Below the pieces are notes generated by a model that was not told the DNA's origin, did not search any database, and saw only the letters and a program-made list of their open reading frames with translations. The translations under genes and the position numbers were made by a program. This document shows positions 53,080 through 61,836 of a DNA stretch of 64,000 bases, one piece after another (the first letter of the stretch is position 1; the number at the start of each line of letters is the position of its first letter). This stretch comes from Achromobacter spanius. Its GTDB lineage: Bacteria > Pseudomonadota > Gammaproteobacteria > Burkholderiales > Burkholderiaceae_B. The stretch lies in NCBI RefSeq assembly GCF_003994415.1, contig NZ_CP034689.1, positions 558,001-622,000 of the forward strand. Direction: 5' to 3'.

Positions 53080-53952
53080 CTAGCTTTCGTCTTGCAGCCG
53101 GACGATCAGCACGTCGCTGGGTAGCGCTTCCAGCAGGCGCTCGGCCACGCTGCCGATGGCGGTACGCAGGATGCCGGTGCGGCCATGCGTGCCCGTCACC
53201 ACCAGGTCCGAACGGTGGTTGAATGAATATTCCGACAGCACGGTTTCGGGCTGGCCGGGTTCCAGCACCACCTTGGGCGGTGGCAGGCCCGCCAATTCAG
53301 GCGTGTTGGCGGTGAATTCGCGCGCGCTCTGTTCCGCGCCCTTGTAGAAGCTGCGGGTGACGGCGTCGTCGGGCACGGTCGCCTTGCCCTGGAACGGCAC
53401 GTCATAAGCGTGGAACAAGGTCAGGTTGGCGTTGGGCACCAGTTGCAGCGCGGCACGCAGGGCATGGCGGGATCCGGCGGAAAAGTCGGTGGCGACTAGC
53501 ACGTCGCGATACGGTTTGCGCGGACGGGTCTTCACCACCAGTACCGGTTGGCGTGCCTGGCGGACCAGCTTTTCCACGGTGGTGCCCAGCAGCAGCCGGC
53601 CCAGGGTTTCGTCGCGGGCGGTGCCGGTCACGATCAGCGAGCAGCCGTAGCTGTCGGCGGTTTCGATGATGTGCGTCAGCGGGTCGCCCGACACGACGAC
53701 CACTTCGGTGGATACGTCGGCGGCGGCCAGGTCTTCGGCCAGCTCGCGTTCGGCCAGCGCCTTGTGGTCGGTGGACAGGCGCCGCCAGACCGGGGTGGTC
53801 AGGCGGGCCGGCGTGGCGTGGCTTTCCATGACGTGCAGCACGATCAGTTGAGTGCCGAGTTCACGCGCGAGCTGTAGCGCGCGGTCCAGGGCTCGGTCGC
53901 CGCGTGCGCTCAGGTCTGTCGCCAAAAGGATGGGGCCTGTTTGTTGTGTCAT
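53080..53952 (-). CDS. Tandem-domain universal stress protein
   Basis: This 290-residue cytoplasmic protein has two UspA domains: about 8-145 (ILLATDLSARGDRALDRAL ... LIVTGTARDETLGRLLLG) and 148-288 (DVLVATDFSAGSRHALRAAL ... VVTGTHGRTGILRTAIGS), each with the ATP-binding G-x2-G-x9-G pattern. The ATG at 53952 has GGGAGAA upstream. A perfect FNR/ANR box 110 bp upstream suggests induction at low oxygen. Confidence 0.88.
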   Translation of the reverse strand: MTQQTGPILLATDLSARGDRALDRALQLARELGTQLIVLHVMESHATPARLTTPVWRRLSTDHKALAERELAEDLAAADVSTEVVVVSGDPLTHIIETADSYGCSLIVTGTARDETLGRLLLGTTVEKLVRQARQPVLVVKTRPRKPYRDVLVATDFSAGSRHALRAALQLVPNANLTLFHAYDVPFQGKATVPDDAVTRSFYKGAEQSAREFTANTPELAGLPPPKVVLEPGQPETVLSEYSFNHRSDLVVTGTHGRTGILRTAIGSVAERLLEALPSDVLIVRLQDES

Positions 53953-54061
53953 ACGTTTTCTCCCGGTTGTGGCCAGAGTGGCGACTCCCGCGTCCGCGCA
54001 GCCTGGCTTTGTTGCCCATGAGGGCATGTCCCCATTGTCCTGCCGCGATGCCAAACGGGGA

Positions 54062-54075
54062 TTGATTGATATCAA
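54062..54075. promoter_or_regulatory. FNR/ANR-type anaerobox
   Basis: TTGAT-TGAT-ATCAA is a perfect match to the FNR/ANR consensus TTGAT-N4-ATCAA. It lies 110 bp upstream of the universal stress protein start and 165 bp upstream of the divergent membrane-protein gene. ANR control of usp genes is well known in Pseudomonas, so the stress-protein gene is the likelier target. Confidence 0.8.
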
Positions 54076-54239
54076 CGCACGGTCCAGCGTAGGGGATGGC
54101 GGGGCGGGTGGCAATGCGATCGGGGCGGGGGCAGTCTCAATACAATGGGGGCCGGCCTTGCCTTGCGGTTCAGCCGTTGTCGCCGTCGCCTGTCTCTTGC
54201 CAGGCAACGTCCGATCACCGCCTTTCCTGACTGTTTCTC

Positions 54240-54878
54240 ATGCTCTCAGACATATCCCCCTTGTTGCTGCACACGCTGTACCTGGTTGCCATCGTGGCCG
54301 AAGCGATGACCGCGGCGCTGTCCGCCGGCCGGCGTGACATGGACTGGATGGGCGTGTGCATCATTGCCTGCGTAACGGCGCTGGGCGGCGGTTCGTTGCG
54401 CGACGTGCTGCTGGGGCACTACCCGCTGACCTGGGTCATCCACCCCGAGTACCTGTGGATGACGGGGGGCGCGGCCATCCTGACGGCATTGATCGCGCCG
54501 GTGATGCGGCGGCTGCGCAGCCTGTTCCTCCTGGCCGACGCGCTGGGCCTGGTGGCCTTTACCGTCATCGGCTGCCAGGTCGCGCAGATGATGCAACTGC
54601 CCATTACCGTCGTGCTGATCAGCGGCATGATCACCGGCTGCGCGGGCGGAGTGCTGCGCGACGTGCTCTGCAACGAAGTGCCGCTGCTGTTTCGCAAGGA
54701 GCTCTACGCCAGCGTGTCGGTGGTGACCGGGGCGCTGTACCTGGGTGGCCAATCCCTGGGGCTGTCGGCCAATGCGGCCGTGCCGCTGGCGCTGGTGGCA
54801 GGGCTGGCGCTGCGGCTCCTGGCCTTGCGTTTCAACTGGCAAATGCCCAAGTTTGTGTACCGAGACGATTGGCATTGA
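54240..54878 (+). CDS. Trimeric intracellular cation channel-like protein (YicG/UPF0126)
   Basis: This 212-residue membrane protein has seven hydrophobic segments and two internally repeated halves, each with GGSLRDVLLG / GGVLRDVLCN motifs, diagnostic of the UPF0126 (TRIC-B-like) family. Cation-conducting role by family. ATG at 54240. Confidence 0.88.
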   Translation: MLSDISPLLLHTLYLVAIVAEAMTAALSAGRRDMDWMGVCIIACVTALGGGSLRDVLLGHYPLTWVIHPEYLWMTGGAAILTALIAPVMRRLRSLFLLADALGLVAFTVIGCQVAQMMQLPITVVLISGMITGCAGGVLRDVLCNEVPLLFRKELYASVSVVTGALYLGGQSLGLSANAAVPLALVAGLALRLLALRFNWQMPKFVYRDDWH

Positions 54879-55005
54879 GCCGTTCGCCAGGGCTGGCGGG
54901 CGGGCGACAGCGGCTCTGCAACAATTTTCTTATTTGTGTTTCAATAAATTTCTAGTATCTTCTCGCTGTCTCATACCATGCCTCGCGCAGTACAAGGGGA
55001 GCCGA

Positions 55006-55707
55006 TTGGACGTCAAAGCGCCCGCCACGATTCCGTATTTTCTGCAGGAACAAATTCGTGCGTTGATAGTGGATGGCACCATCCGGCCCGGGCAGCCCTT
55101 GCGGGAGCAAGAACTGGAGCAGCGTTTCGGCACCAGCCGCAGCCCGATCCGGGAAGCGCTGCGCTTGCTGGAACTGAGCGGCCTGGTCACGCATATCCAA
55201 CGCAAGGGCTTTCGGGCCACGCTCTATACCGAAGCGCAGATCCGTCATCTGTACATGCTGCGCGCCGAACTGGAGGCGTATTGCCTGCGCCAGCTGGCCG
55301 ACATGCAAGACCTGGCGCCGCTGTTGGCCGAACTGCGCAGCTATGACCAGGCCATCGCGTCCGCGATGGCCAAGCGCGATGCGCGGGCCTGCATCGCGGC
55401 CGCGCGCGAGTTCTATCTGGCCTGCGCCCGGTATACGGGCAATACCCCGCTGACCAGTATGTTGAGCAAGCTCTATGAACAGGTAGAGCCGCTGCGCTTC
55501 CTGCTGGCCAAGCGGTCGGTGCAAACCCATGTGATCCAGTCGTACACCCACGGCATCACGCAGGCCTTGGCGCTGCGCGACGTCGACCGCGCGGCCGATC
55601 TGACGCGCACCTATGTGACGGAAGTGCTGCCGAGCATTCTTGAGGCTTATCACGAAGCCGCGGGTCAGGTTTCGGCGGACGCGCCGGCCCGCTACGCCCG
55701 CGTCTGA
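55006..55707 (+). CDS. GntR-family regulator (FCD subfamily)
   Basis: This 233-residue regulator has a winged helix (about 12-75: PYFLQEQIRALIVDGTIRPG, SRSPIREALRLLE) and an FCD effector domain (about 85-215). The start is TTG at 55006 with AAGGGGAG 5 nt upstream, since no ATG/GTG fits; an AT-rich promoter-like stretch (TAGTAT at 54953-54958) lies upstream. Its end overlaps the convergent pxpC gene by 16 bp. It may control pxpBC. Confidence 0.8.
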   Translation: MDVKAPATIPYFLQEQIRALIVDGTIRPGQPLREQELEQRFGTSRSPIREALRLLELSGLVTHIQRKGFRATLYTEAQIRHLYMLRAELEAYCLRQLADMQDLAPLLAELRSYDQAIASAMAKRDARACIAAAREFYLACARYTGNTPLTSMLSKLYEQVEPLRFLLAKRSVQTHVIQSYTHGITQALALRDVDRAADLTRTYVTEVLPSILEAYHEAAGQVSADAPARYARV

Positions 55708-56723
55708 TCCGTCACGTTGACGCCATCGGCTGACAGCAGCGTGGCGCGCAGCGGCGCCAGCGCCTCGTGTAATTGCGCAAAGGCGCGTTCGCGCTCGGCG
55801 TCCAGACGCTGCGCCTCGTCCATGTCGATCGGCTCGAAACGCAGCGTTTGGCCGGGCGCAGCCTGGGCCAGCGCCGCCAGGTCCACCGTGGCAACCTGGG
55901 CAATCTTGGGATAGCCGCCAGTTGTCTGCCGGTCGGCCATCAGAATGATGGCTTCGCCGCCCGCGGGCACCTGCACGGTGCCGAAGCTGGCGGCCTCTGA
56001 CAACATCTGGCGCGGTGCGTCCATGAACAGCGCCGGACCCGCCAAGCGATACCCCATGCGATCCGACTGTGGGCTGATACGGAATTCCGCCGTGGTGAAG
56101 GCCTGGCGCGAGGCCTCGGAAAACTCAAGCCAATGCATGCCGGGCAGAAAGCGGATCGGCCCCCGGCGCTTGCTGGCCAAGATGCCGGGCAGATAGATGC
56201 GCAGATTCCACAGCGATTGGCGCAAGCGGCCCACGTCGCGGTCTGTTGCCAGGGGCGCGCGCAGCGCAACGCGGTCGCCTTTGATCAGCGCGCGTCCGTT
56301 GAATCCGCCGAAACCGCTGCGCAGATACGTACTTTCGCTACCCATCACGGGCGGCAAGGCAAAGCCGCCATGTACGGCCAGGTAGCCCCGCACGCCCGTC
56401 GCCGGGCGAGCGCCGAAGGCCAGGATGTCCCCCGCCTGGGCCACCAGCGGCCGGTGCACGGGAATGTCCTGGCCGTTCAGCGTGGCGCCCAGGTCGGCGC
56501 CGGCCAGGGCGAAACAGGTGGACGCATCAAAGCGCAGGGTGGGGCCGGCCAGCGTCATTTCCAAGGTGGCGGGGTCACCCGTATTGCCGGCCAGCGCATT
56601 GGCAAGACGGTGCGCGCGCTCGTCCATGGCGCCCGCGGCGGGAATGCCCTGGTGCTGGTAACCCGCGCGGCCGCTGTCCTGAAAGCTGGACAGCATGCCG
56701 GGTTTGATAACGGTCACGCTCAT
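55692..56723 (-). CDS. pxpC: 5-oxoprolinase subunit C (PxpC, biotin-dependent carboxyltransferase-like)
   Basis: This 343-residue protein has the KipA/PxpC fold with GMLSSFQDSGRAGYQHQGI at the start and RMGYRLAGPAL and LMADRQTTGGYPKIA later. With PxpB and PxpA it hydrolyses 5-oxoproline to glutamate. ATGA overlap with pxpB. pxpA is not in the window next to it. Confidence 0.88.
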   Translation of the reverse strand: MSVTVIKPGMLSSFQDSGRAGYQHQGIPAAGAMDERAHRLANALAGNTGDPATLEMTLAGPTLRFDASTCFALAGADLGATLNGQDIPVHRPLVAQAGDILAFGARPATGVRGYLAVHGGFALPPVMGSESTYLRSGFGGFNGRALIKGDRVALRAPLATDRDVGRLRQSLWNLRIYLPGILASKRRGPIRFLPGMHWLEFSEASRQAFTTAEFRISPQSDRMGYRLAGPALFMDAPRQMLSEAASFGTVQVPAGGEAIILMADRQTTGGYPKIAQVATVDLAALAQAAPGQTLRFEPIDMDEAQRLDAERERAFAQLHEALAPLRATLLSADGVNVTDQTRA

Positions 56724-57454
56724 GGCTGGCCTTGGCGCATACGGTCGAATTCCTCGGGCGAAATCGGCACGAAGCGGACGGAATCGCCCGGCTGCAGCAA
56801 CGATGCGGGTTCGCGGGCGGGGTCGAACAGGGTCAGCGGGGTGGCGCCAATGATGCTCCAGCCACCTGGCAGGCGGCTGGGGTAGATCACCGTCTGGCGG
56901 TTGGCGACCGCGACGGCGCCCGCGGGGACCGCGGTGCGGGGCGAGGCGCGGCGGGGAAGGTTCAACTTTTCATCGTGCACGCCCAGGTAAGCATGGCCGG
57001 GGGCAAAGCCCAGCATGAAGACCATGCTGCGTGGCTGGCTGTGCAGGGCAATGACGGCCTCGGGCGACAAGCCCGCGGCTTGCGCCACGTCGGCCAGGTC
57101 GGGGCCATGTTCGCCGCCATAGCAAACGGGGATGTCGATGTCGCGTCCGCCCACGGCGTCGGTGGGGATGCCTTCGGCCAGCAAGGCGTCGATGCGGGCG
57201 GAAAGGCTGGCGCAGGTAGGGCCGTTGCCCTGGCCGTCGGGGCGGTAGTGCACCGCGACCGCGGCAAAGGACGGCACCACGTCGGTGACGCCCGCCCAGC
57301 GCGCGTCGCGCAGTTTGCGCGCGGCGGCCAGGCAGGTGCGCCCCAGCGCGGGGTCTATGCCGTCGCCAAACGAGACGATGATGCAGCGGTCACCCTGGGG
57401 CAGGATGCGCCAGCGGGGACAGGCCGAGGAAGGGGGTTCTGAAGAATCGTTCAA
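56720..57454 (-). CDS. pxpB: 5-oxoprolinase subunit B (PxpB/KipI)
   Basis: This 244-residue protein matches PxpB/KipI: DRCIIVSFGD near the N-terminus, VCYGGEHGPDL, FAPGHAYLG and GGWSIIGATPL. The start is TTG at 57454 with AGGTG about 8 nt upstream; no ATG or GTG fits better. Lies 23 nt after the VOC gene, so all three may be one transcript. Confidence 0.87.
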   Translation of the reverse strand: MNDSSEPPSSACPRWRILPQGDRCIIVSFGDGIDPALGRTCLAAARKLRDARWAGVTDVVPSFAAVAVHYRPDGQGNGPTCASLSARIDALLAEGIPTDAVGGRDIDIPVCYGGEHGPDLADVAQAAGLSPEAVIALHSQPRSMVFMLGFAPGHAYLGVHDEKLNLPRRASPRTAVPAGAVAVANRQTVIYPSRLPGGWSIIGATPLTLFDPAREPASLLQPGDSVRFVPISPEEFDRMRQGQP

Positions 57455-57477
57455 CGGCGCGACACCTGTTAGGCGGA

Positions 57478-57909
57478 TTACTTGGCGAAGAGCGAATCCA
57501 TGTTCTTGAACGCCTTGAATTCCAGCGCGTTGCCCGACGGATCCAGGAAGAACATCGTGGCTTGTTCGCCGACTTCGCCTTTGAAGCGGATGTAGGGCTC
57601 AATGACGAATTCCGTGCCGGCGTCGATCAGGCGCTTGGACATGGCTTCCCATTGTTCCATGGAAAGCACGGCGCCGAAATGGCGCACGGGCACGTTGTGA
57701 GAGTCCACGGCGCTGGTGGCCTTGTGACCGCATTCGCTTGGGGCCAGGTGGGCAACGATCTGGTGGCCGTAGAAATTGAAGTCGATCCATTCGTCCGAGC
57801 TACGGCCTTCCGGACAGCCCAGCTTTTCGCCGTAGAAGGCGCGGGCTTCGGCCAGGTCGCGAACCGGAAAGGCCAAATGGAACGGCGGCAGATTGGTTTG
57901 GGCAGTCAT
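57478..57909 (-). CDS. VOC/glyoxalase-family protein
   Basis: This 143-residue protein has two vicinal-oxygen-chelate half-modules (about 5-60 and 75-140; LPPFHLAFPVRDLAEARAFY, MFFLDPSGNALEFKAF). Three candidate metal ligands are H9, H67-type and E134-type residues. Could be a glyoxalase, dioxygenase or antibiotic-binding protein; substrate unknown. The ATG at 57909 has GGAG upstream. Divergent from a LysR gene, which may control it. Confidence 0.75.
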   Translation of the reverse strand: MTAQTNLPPFHLAFPVRDLAEARAFYGEKLGCPEGRSSDEWIDFNFYGHQIVAHLAPSECGHKATSAVDSHNVPVRHFGAVLSMEQWEAMSKRLIDAGTEFVIEPYIRFKGEVGEQATMFFLDPSGNALEFKAFKNMDSLFAK

Positions 57910-58033
57910 GAAGAACTCCGGGTCATTCAAGGTGTGAGGGCGATGCGGATGCTTGCACCAGTGCCTAGTTTAGGGATTGTTTTTTTGATTGAAAAACGAT
58001 ATTTTTTGTTTCTTAGCCTCAAAAAAATTGATC

Positions 58034-58891
58034 GTGATCAAAGAATTCAAGACATTCATCGCGGTAGCGCGAGACGGCACCTTCACCGGCGCGGGCACGC
58101 ATCTGGGCCTGACGCAGTCGGCGGTCAGCGCCCAGATCAAGCGTCTGGAGGAATATTTGGGGGTGGCGCTGTTCGATCGCAGTGCGCGGGCGGCGGTGCT
58201 GAACGCCCATGGTCGCGAGATGTTGCCGCAGGCGGAAGAACTGGTGGCCATGGCTGAACGCATGGTCACCACGGCTGGCGCCGGGCAGGTCAGCGGGTCC
58301 CTGCGAATCGGCGCAATTGCGTCGGTGCAGCAAGACTTGCTGGTCAAAGCGCTGGGCCGCTTTCGCGCGGTGTATCCCGACGTGCGGGTACGCGTGGTGC
58401 CGGGGGTGTCGTTATCGCTCTTGGGGCAGGTGGACGCGGGCGAGGTGGACATGGCCGTGCTGATCCGCCCACCGTTTGCGCTGCCGCCGGAACTGGGTTG
58501 GCAGCGTCTGTTGAGTGAGCCGGTGGTTTTGGCCATGCCGGAATCCATGCCGGTGGCGCCGTGGCGAGAGCTGCTGGCCACGCAGCCGTTCATCCGGTAT
58601 GACCGTGCTTCTTTTGGCGGGCGCGTGGTGGATATCTTTCTGAAGAAGCATCGCATCAACGTGCACGAGGCCGTGGAGCTGGATGAGATTGAGGCGATTG
58701 CCAGCATGGTGCGCCACGGCGTGGGGGTGGCGCTGCTGCCGCAGTTGCGCGGGTTGGACGTGACGGGCTTGCGCTTGGTGCCGCTGGGCGAACAGGCTTT
58801 CTACAGGGAAATCGGCATCATCGGCCGCCTGCCTTTCGATGCCGGCAGCGTGCGGGAAAAAATGGCGGAATGTTTAGCCGCGTCCGCATAA
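58034..58891 (+). CDS. LysR-family transcriptional regulator
   Basis: This 285-residue regulator has an N-terminal helix-turn-helix (FIAVARDGTFTGAGTHLGLTQ then AVSAQIKRLEE) and a LysR substrate-binding domain (about 85-285). I use GTG at 58034; a TTG at 57989 would add 15 residues, and neither has a strong ribosome-binding site. The divergent 124-bp gap to the VOC gene is very A/T-rich (T7 and A7 runs), as expected of a shared promoter. Confidence 0.82.
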   Translation: MIKEFKTFIAVARDGTFTGAGTHLGLTQSAVSAQIKRLEEYLGVALFDRSARAAVLNAHGREMLPQAEELVAMAERMVTTAGAGQVSGSLRIGAIASVQQDLLVKALGRFRAVYPDVRVRVVPGVSLSLLGQVDAGEVDMAVLIRPPFALPPELGWQRLLSEPVVLAMPESMPVAPWRELLATQPFIRYDRASFGGRVVDIFLKKHRINVHEAVELDEIEAIASMVRHGVGVALLPQLRGLDVTGLRLVPLGEQAFYREIGIIGRLPFDAGSVREKMAECLAASA

Positions 58892-58927
58892 CCTCGCGCA
58901 GCCCCCTCCCACAGGCGACCGCGGCTC

Positions 58928-59105
58928 GTAGGATGGGTGAAGCGCGCCAGGGCCATCAGAAAAACCCCGCTCTAAATCGCGCGCAACCCATCAAGCAGCG
59001 GTAAAACCACAACAAAGCCGCCACATAGGCAACGCCGCTAGATGGGTTACGCGCGAACCACGGCAGTGTTCTTGCCGCTGCCTTCGCGCGCTGCACCCAT
59101 CCTAC
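58928..59105. repeat. Palindromic intergenic repeat (two GATGGGT/ACCCATC hairpins)
   Basis: Outer arms GTAGGATGGGTG (from 58928) and CACCCATCCTAC (to 59105) are inverted copies. Inside are two hairpins of the same kind: GATGGGT...GCGCGC/GCGCGC...ACCCATC at 58932-58992, and GATGGGTTACGCGCG/CGCGCGCTGCACCCATC at 59041-59102. The element lies between LysR and serA, and supplies the serA stop codon. It resembles short dispersed proteobacterial repeats with GTAGGATGGGT ends, possibly MITE-like. Confidence 0.75.
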
Positions 59106-60298
59106 AGTCGGTCGCAGCGGACGGTGATGGGGTGGCTGCGTAATGTGGTCATGACGATGTCGTCTACCTGGCCTTCTACGTCGGTGATGACGTAGCCGAT
59201 TTGGCCCTTGGTTTGCAGCGTCTGGCTGACGATGTTCAAACCATGTTGCGCCATCAGGTTGTCCAGGGTGCCCAGCGCGCCCGGGGCGTTGCGGTGTACG
59301 TGCAGGATGCGGGTGGCGCCGGCCGGTTCCAGGTAGGGCAGTTCGGGGAAATTGACCGCGCCCTTGGTGGTGCCCGCCTGCATGAAACGCACCAGCTTTT
59401 CGGCCACTTCGCGGCCGATGTTCTCTTGCGATTCCTGCGTGCTGCCGCCAATGTGCGGGGTCAGGATCACGTTTGGCATGCCGATCAAGGGGCTGGCCAA
59501 CGGTTCGTCGGCGCTCTTGGGTTCGGTGGGGAACACGTCCAGCGCCGCGCCGGCCAGATGGCCGGACTTCAGTGCCGCGTGCAGCGCGTCGATGTCCACG
59601 ACCGTGCCGCGCGAGGCGTTGATGAGGATGGCCCCGCGCTGCATGCGCGCGATGGTCTCGGCGTTCATGATGTTCTCGGTCGACTTGCCGCCCGGCACGT
59701 GCAGCGTCACCACGTCGGCCTGTTCCAGCAACTCGTTGAGCGTGCCGGCGGGCCGTGCATTGCCCAGCGGCAGCTTGGCTTCGACGTCGTGGTAGATGAC
59801 CCGCATGCCCAGGCTTTCGGCCAGCGTGCTGATCTGCGAGCCGATGTTGCCGTAGCCGACGATGCCCAGCGTCTTGCCACGGGTTTCAAACGCGCCCGAG
59901 GCGCTTTTGTCCCAATGGCCCAAGTGCACACGAGCGTTCTTTTCCGGGATGCGGCGCAGCAGCAGGATCGCTTCGCCCAGCACCAATTCAGCCACCGAGC
60001 GGGTGTTGGAGAACGGCGCGTTGAATACCGGGATGCCGCGCTGCATGGCCGCGTCCAGATCGACCTGGTTGGTGCCGATGCAAAAGCAGCCCACCACGCG
60101 CAGGTCGGGGCTGGACAGCAAGGCGGCGTCCAGGTGCGTGCGAGAACGGATCCCCGCCACTTGCGCGCCGCGCAGGGCGTCGTGCATCTGCGACGGCGGC
60201 AAGGCCGCTGCGTGCGTGACGATATCGGTGTAGCCGGCGGCTTCGAAGACCGCGCGGGCGCTCGGGTGGATGTTCTCGAACAGGACGATTTTTGCCAT
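59102..60298 (-). CDS. serA: D-3-phosphoglycerate dehydrogenase
   Basis: This 398-residue enzyme catalyses the first step of serine synthesis. NAD-binding GIVGYGNIGSQ, catalytic Arg in INASRGTVVD, Glu in DVFPTEPKS, His in TPHIGGST, and a C-terminal ACT regulatory domain (about 325-398). Close to E. coli SerA (410). Its TAG stop lies inside the palindromic repeat. The cytoplasmic protein could alternatively act on 2-hydroxyglutarate, as E. coli SerA does. Confidence 0.93.
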   Translation of the reverse strand: MAKIVLFENIHPSARAVFEAAGYTDIVTHAAALPPSQMHDALRGAQVAGIRSRTHLDAALLSSPDLRVVGCFCIGTNQVDLDAAMQRGIPVFNAPFSNTRSVAELVLGEAILLLRRIPEKNARVHLGHWDKSASGAFETRGKTLGIVGYGNIGSQISTLAESLGMRVIYHDVEAKLPLGNARPAGTLNELLEQADVVTLHVPGGKSTENIMNAETIARMQRGAILINASRGTVVDIDALHAALKSGHLAGAALDVFPTEPKSADEPLASPLIGMPNVILTPHIGGSTQESQENIGREVAEKLVRFMQAGTTKGAVNFPELPYLEPAGATRILHVHRNAPGALGTLDNLMAQHGLNIVSQTLQTKGQIGYVITDVEGQVDDIVMTTLRSHPITVRCDRL

Positions 60299-60394
60299 GA
60301 CTGCCAGGGGGTGGTGAGAAAGCTTGTTATTTATTGTGGCGCATTTTTGCTGCAGTGCAAGGAGTAGCCATTGAGACGGTGTGGATGAATTGTT

Positions 60395-60850
60395 TCAACG
60401 GTAGCCCTGGAATACCTGGGCGCCACCTTGCTTGCCGACCAGCAGCACGTCGTGCGGCGTCTTCCTGCCGCCGTACTCGGGGCCGTCCATGCCCGGCGTA
60501 CCCAGCGGCATGCCAGGGGCGGCCAAGCCGGCGGCTTCGGGCTTTTCCAGCAGCAGGCGGCGCACGTCGCGGGCGGGCACGTGGCCTTCGACCGCGTAGC
60601 CGTCGACCATCGCGGTGTGGCAAGAGCCGTAGTCGGCCATGCCCGCGTTGCGGCGGATGGGGCCGGTGTCTTGCACATCATGCGTGGTGACGATGAAGCC
60701 GTTGTCGCGCATGTGTTTGACCCAGTCTTCGCAGCAGCCGCAAGTGGGCGTCTTCCAGACCTCGACCTTGACGGGGCCTTGGGCGGTGGCGAACGCTGAC
60801 GCGCAGAGCGCTGCGGCAAGAACCAGGCGAGTCAGTCGGGATACGTTCAT
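60395..60850 (-). CDS. DUF411 exported metal-associated protein
   Basis: This 151-residue exported protein has a signal peptide (about 1-23, AFA-TAQ) and the DUF411 core with VEVWKTPTCGCCEDW (CxCC) and YGSCHTAMVDGYAVEGHVP. DUF411 genes are usual partners of copper-resistance operons. GGAGC precedes the ATG at 60850. Lies 38 bp after copB in the same direction. Confidence 0.85.
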   Translation of the reverse strand: MNVSRLTRLVLAAALCASAFATAQGPVKVEVWKTPTCGCCEDWVKHMRDNGFIVTTHDVQDTGPIRRNAGMADYGSCHTAMVDGYAVEGHVPARDVRRLLLEKPEAAGLAAPGMPLGTPGMDGPEYGGRKTPHDVLLVGKQGGAQVFQGYR

Positions 60851-60888
60851 GATGCTCCGATCAGGGTAATGGACAAGGGCAAGGTTCA

Positions 60889-61833
60889 TCAGAACCAGAA
60901 TCGTACGCCGGCCATGACGGCGGTCTGCGACCGGCTGGCGCCGGCGTCCGACGCGTAGCGTGCCGTCTGGCCGAACTTTCGTTCAAAGGATACGCCGATA
61001 TACGGCGCGAATTCGCGCGTGATTTCGTAGCGCAAGCGCAAGGAAAGCGAACCCGTTGACAGGCCCGACCCGATGCCGCGTTCGGCGTCCGACTTGCCAT
61101 AGAGGCTGGCTTCCAGCTCGGGCGTGAAGATCAGCCGTTGCGTCAGCAGCAGGTCGTACTCGGCCTTCAGCGCCAGCGCCGTGCGACCCGACGCGCCCAC
61201 ATATGCCGTGGTTTCCAGTTCCACGTTGTAAGGCAGCACGCCTTCAATGCCGAAGGCGGCCCAGTTGCGCTTGGGGCCTGAGCCGATGTCGCGGCGCGCA
61301 CCCAGTTGCAGATCCCAGAAGGGCGATACCGCGTGGCTCCAGAACGCTTCGACCTTGCCGTCCGAGCCGCCGCCGTTTTCGCGTTCGCCTTCGCTCTTGA
61401 CGACCAGGCGGTCGGTGGCGGTGCCGAACCAGAAGCGGCCATCCCAGTTCAGCGCATTCTGGCCATCGCGGTTGCGCGACACGCCGAACTTGTCGAACAG
61501 CACCTGCCAGGCGGGCGCGTTGTCCATCATGTGCGGGTGGATGCCATAGCTGTCATAGCCGCGTTCGCTGCCGCCATCGCTGGACGGCAGGCTGCCCACG
61601 GGGGGCGAGCCCGAAGCGGGGGCGTCATGGTTCATGTCCGCGTGATCCAACGCGGCCGGAGCAGTTGGCGGCGTCGCGCCGTGGTCCATGCTGGAGTGGT
61701 CCATCGCGCCGTGATCCACGGCGGGCGACTGCGCCTGCGCGCCCGCCGCGGCCAGCGTCGTTGCCATTGCCAGGACGCACAGCTTCAGTCGCCGTGTGCT
61801 CGATGTCATCAAGGTTTTCATCGAAAGCTTCAT
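60889..61833 (-). CDS. copB: Copper resistance outer-membrane protein CopB
   Basis: This 314-residue protein has a signal peptide (about 1-35, AQA-QSP), a copper-binding His/Met segment (DHGAMDHSSMDHG and DHADMNHD, about 40-70) and a C-terminal beta-barrel domain (about 95-314) ending in aromatic F, as outer-membrane proteins do. Starts 3 nt after the copA stop. Confidence 0.92.
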   Translation of the reverse strand: MKLSMKTLMTSSTRRLKLCVLAMATTLAAAGAQAQSPAVDHGAMDHSSMDHGATPPTAPAALDHADMNHDAPASGSPPVGSLPSSDGGSERGYDSYGIHPHMMDNAPAWQVLFDKFGVSRNRDGQNALNWDGRFWFGTATDRLVVKSEGERENGGGSDGKVEAFWSHAVSPFWDLQLGARRDIGSGPKRNWAAFGIEGVLPYNVELETTAYVGASGRTALALKAEYDLLLTQRLIFTPELEASLYGKSDAERGIGSGLSTGSLSLRLRYEITREFAPYIGVSFERKFGQTARYASDAGASRSQTAVMAGVRFWF

Positions 61834-61836
61834 CGC

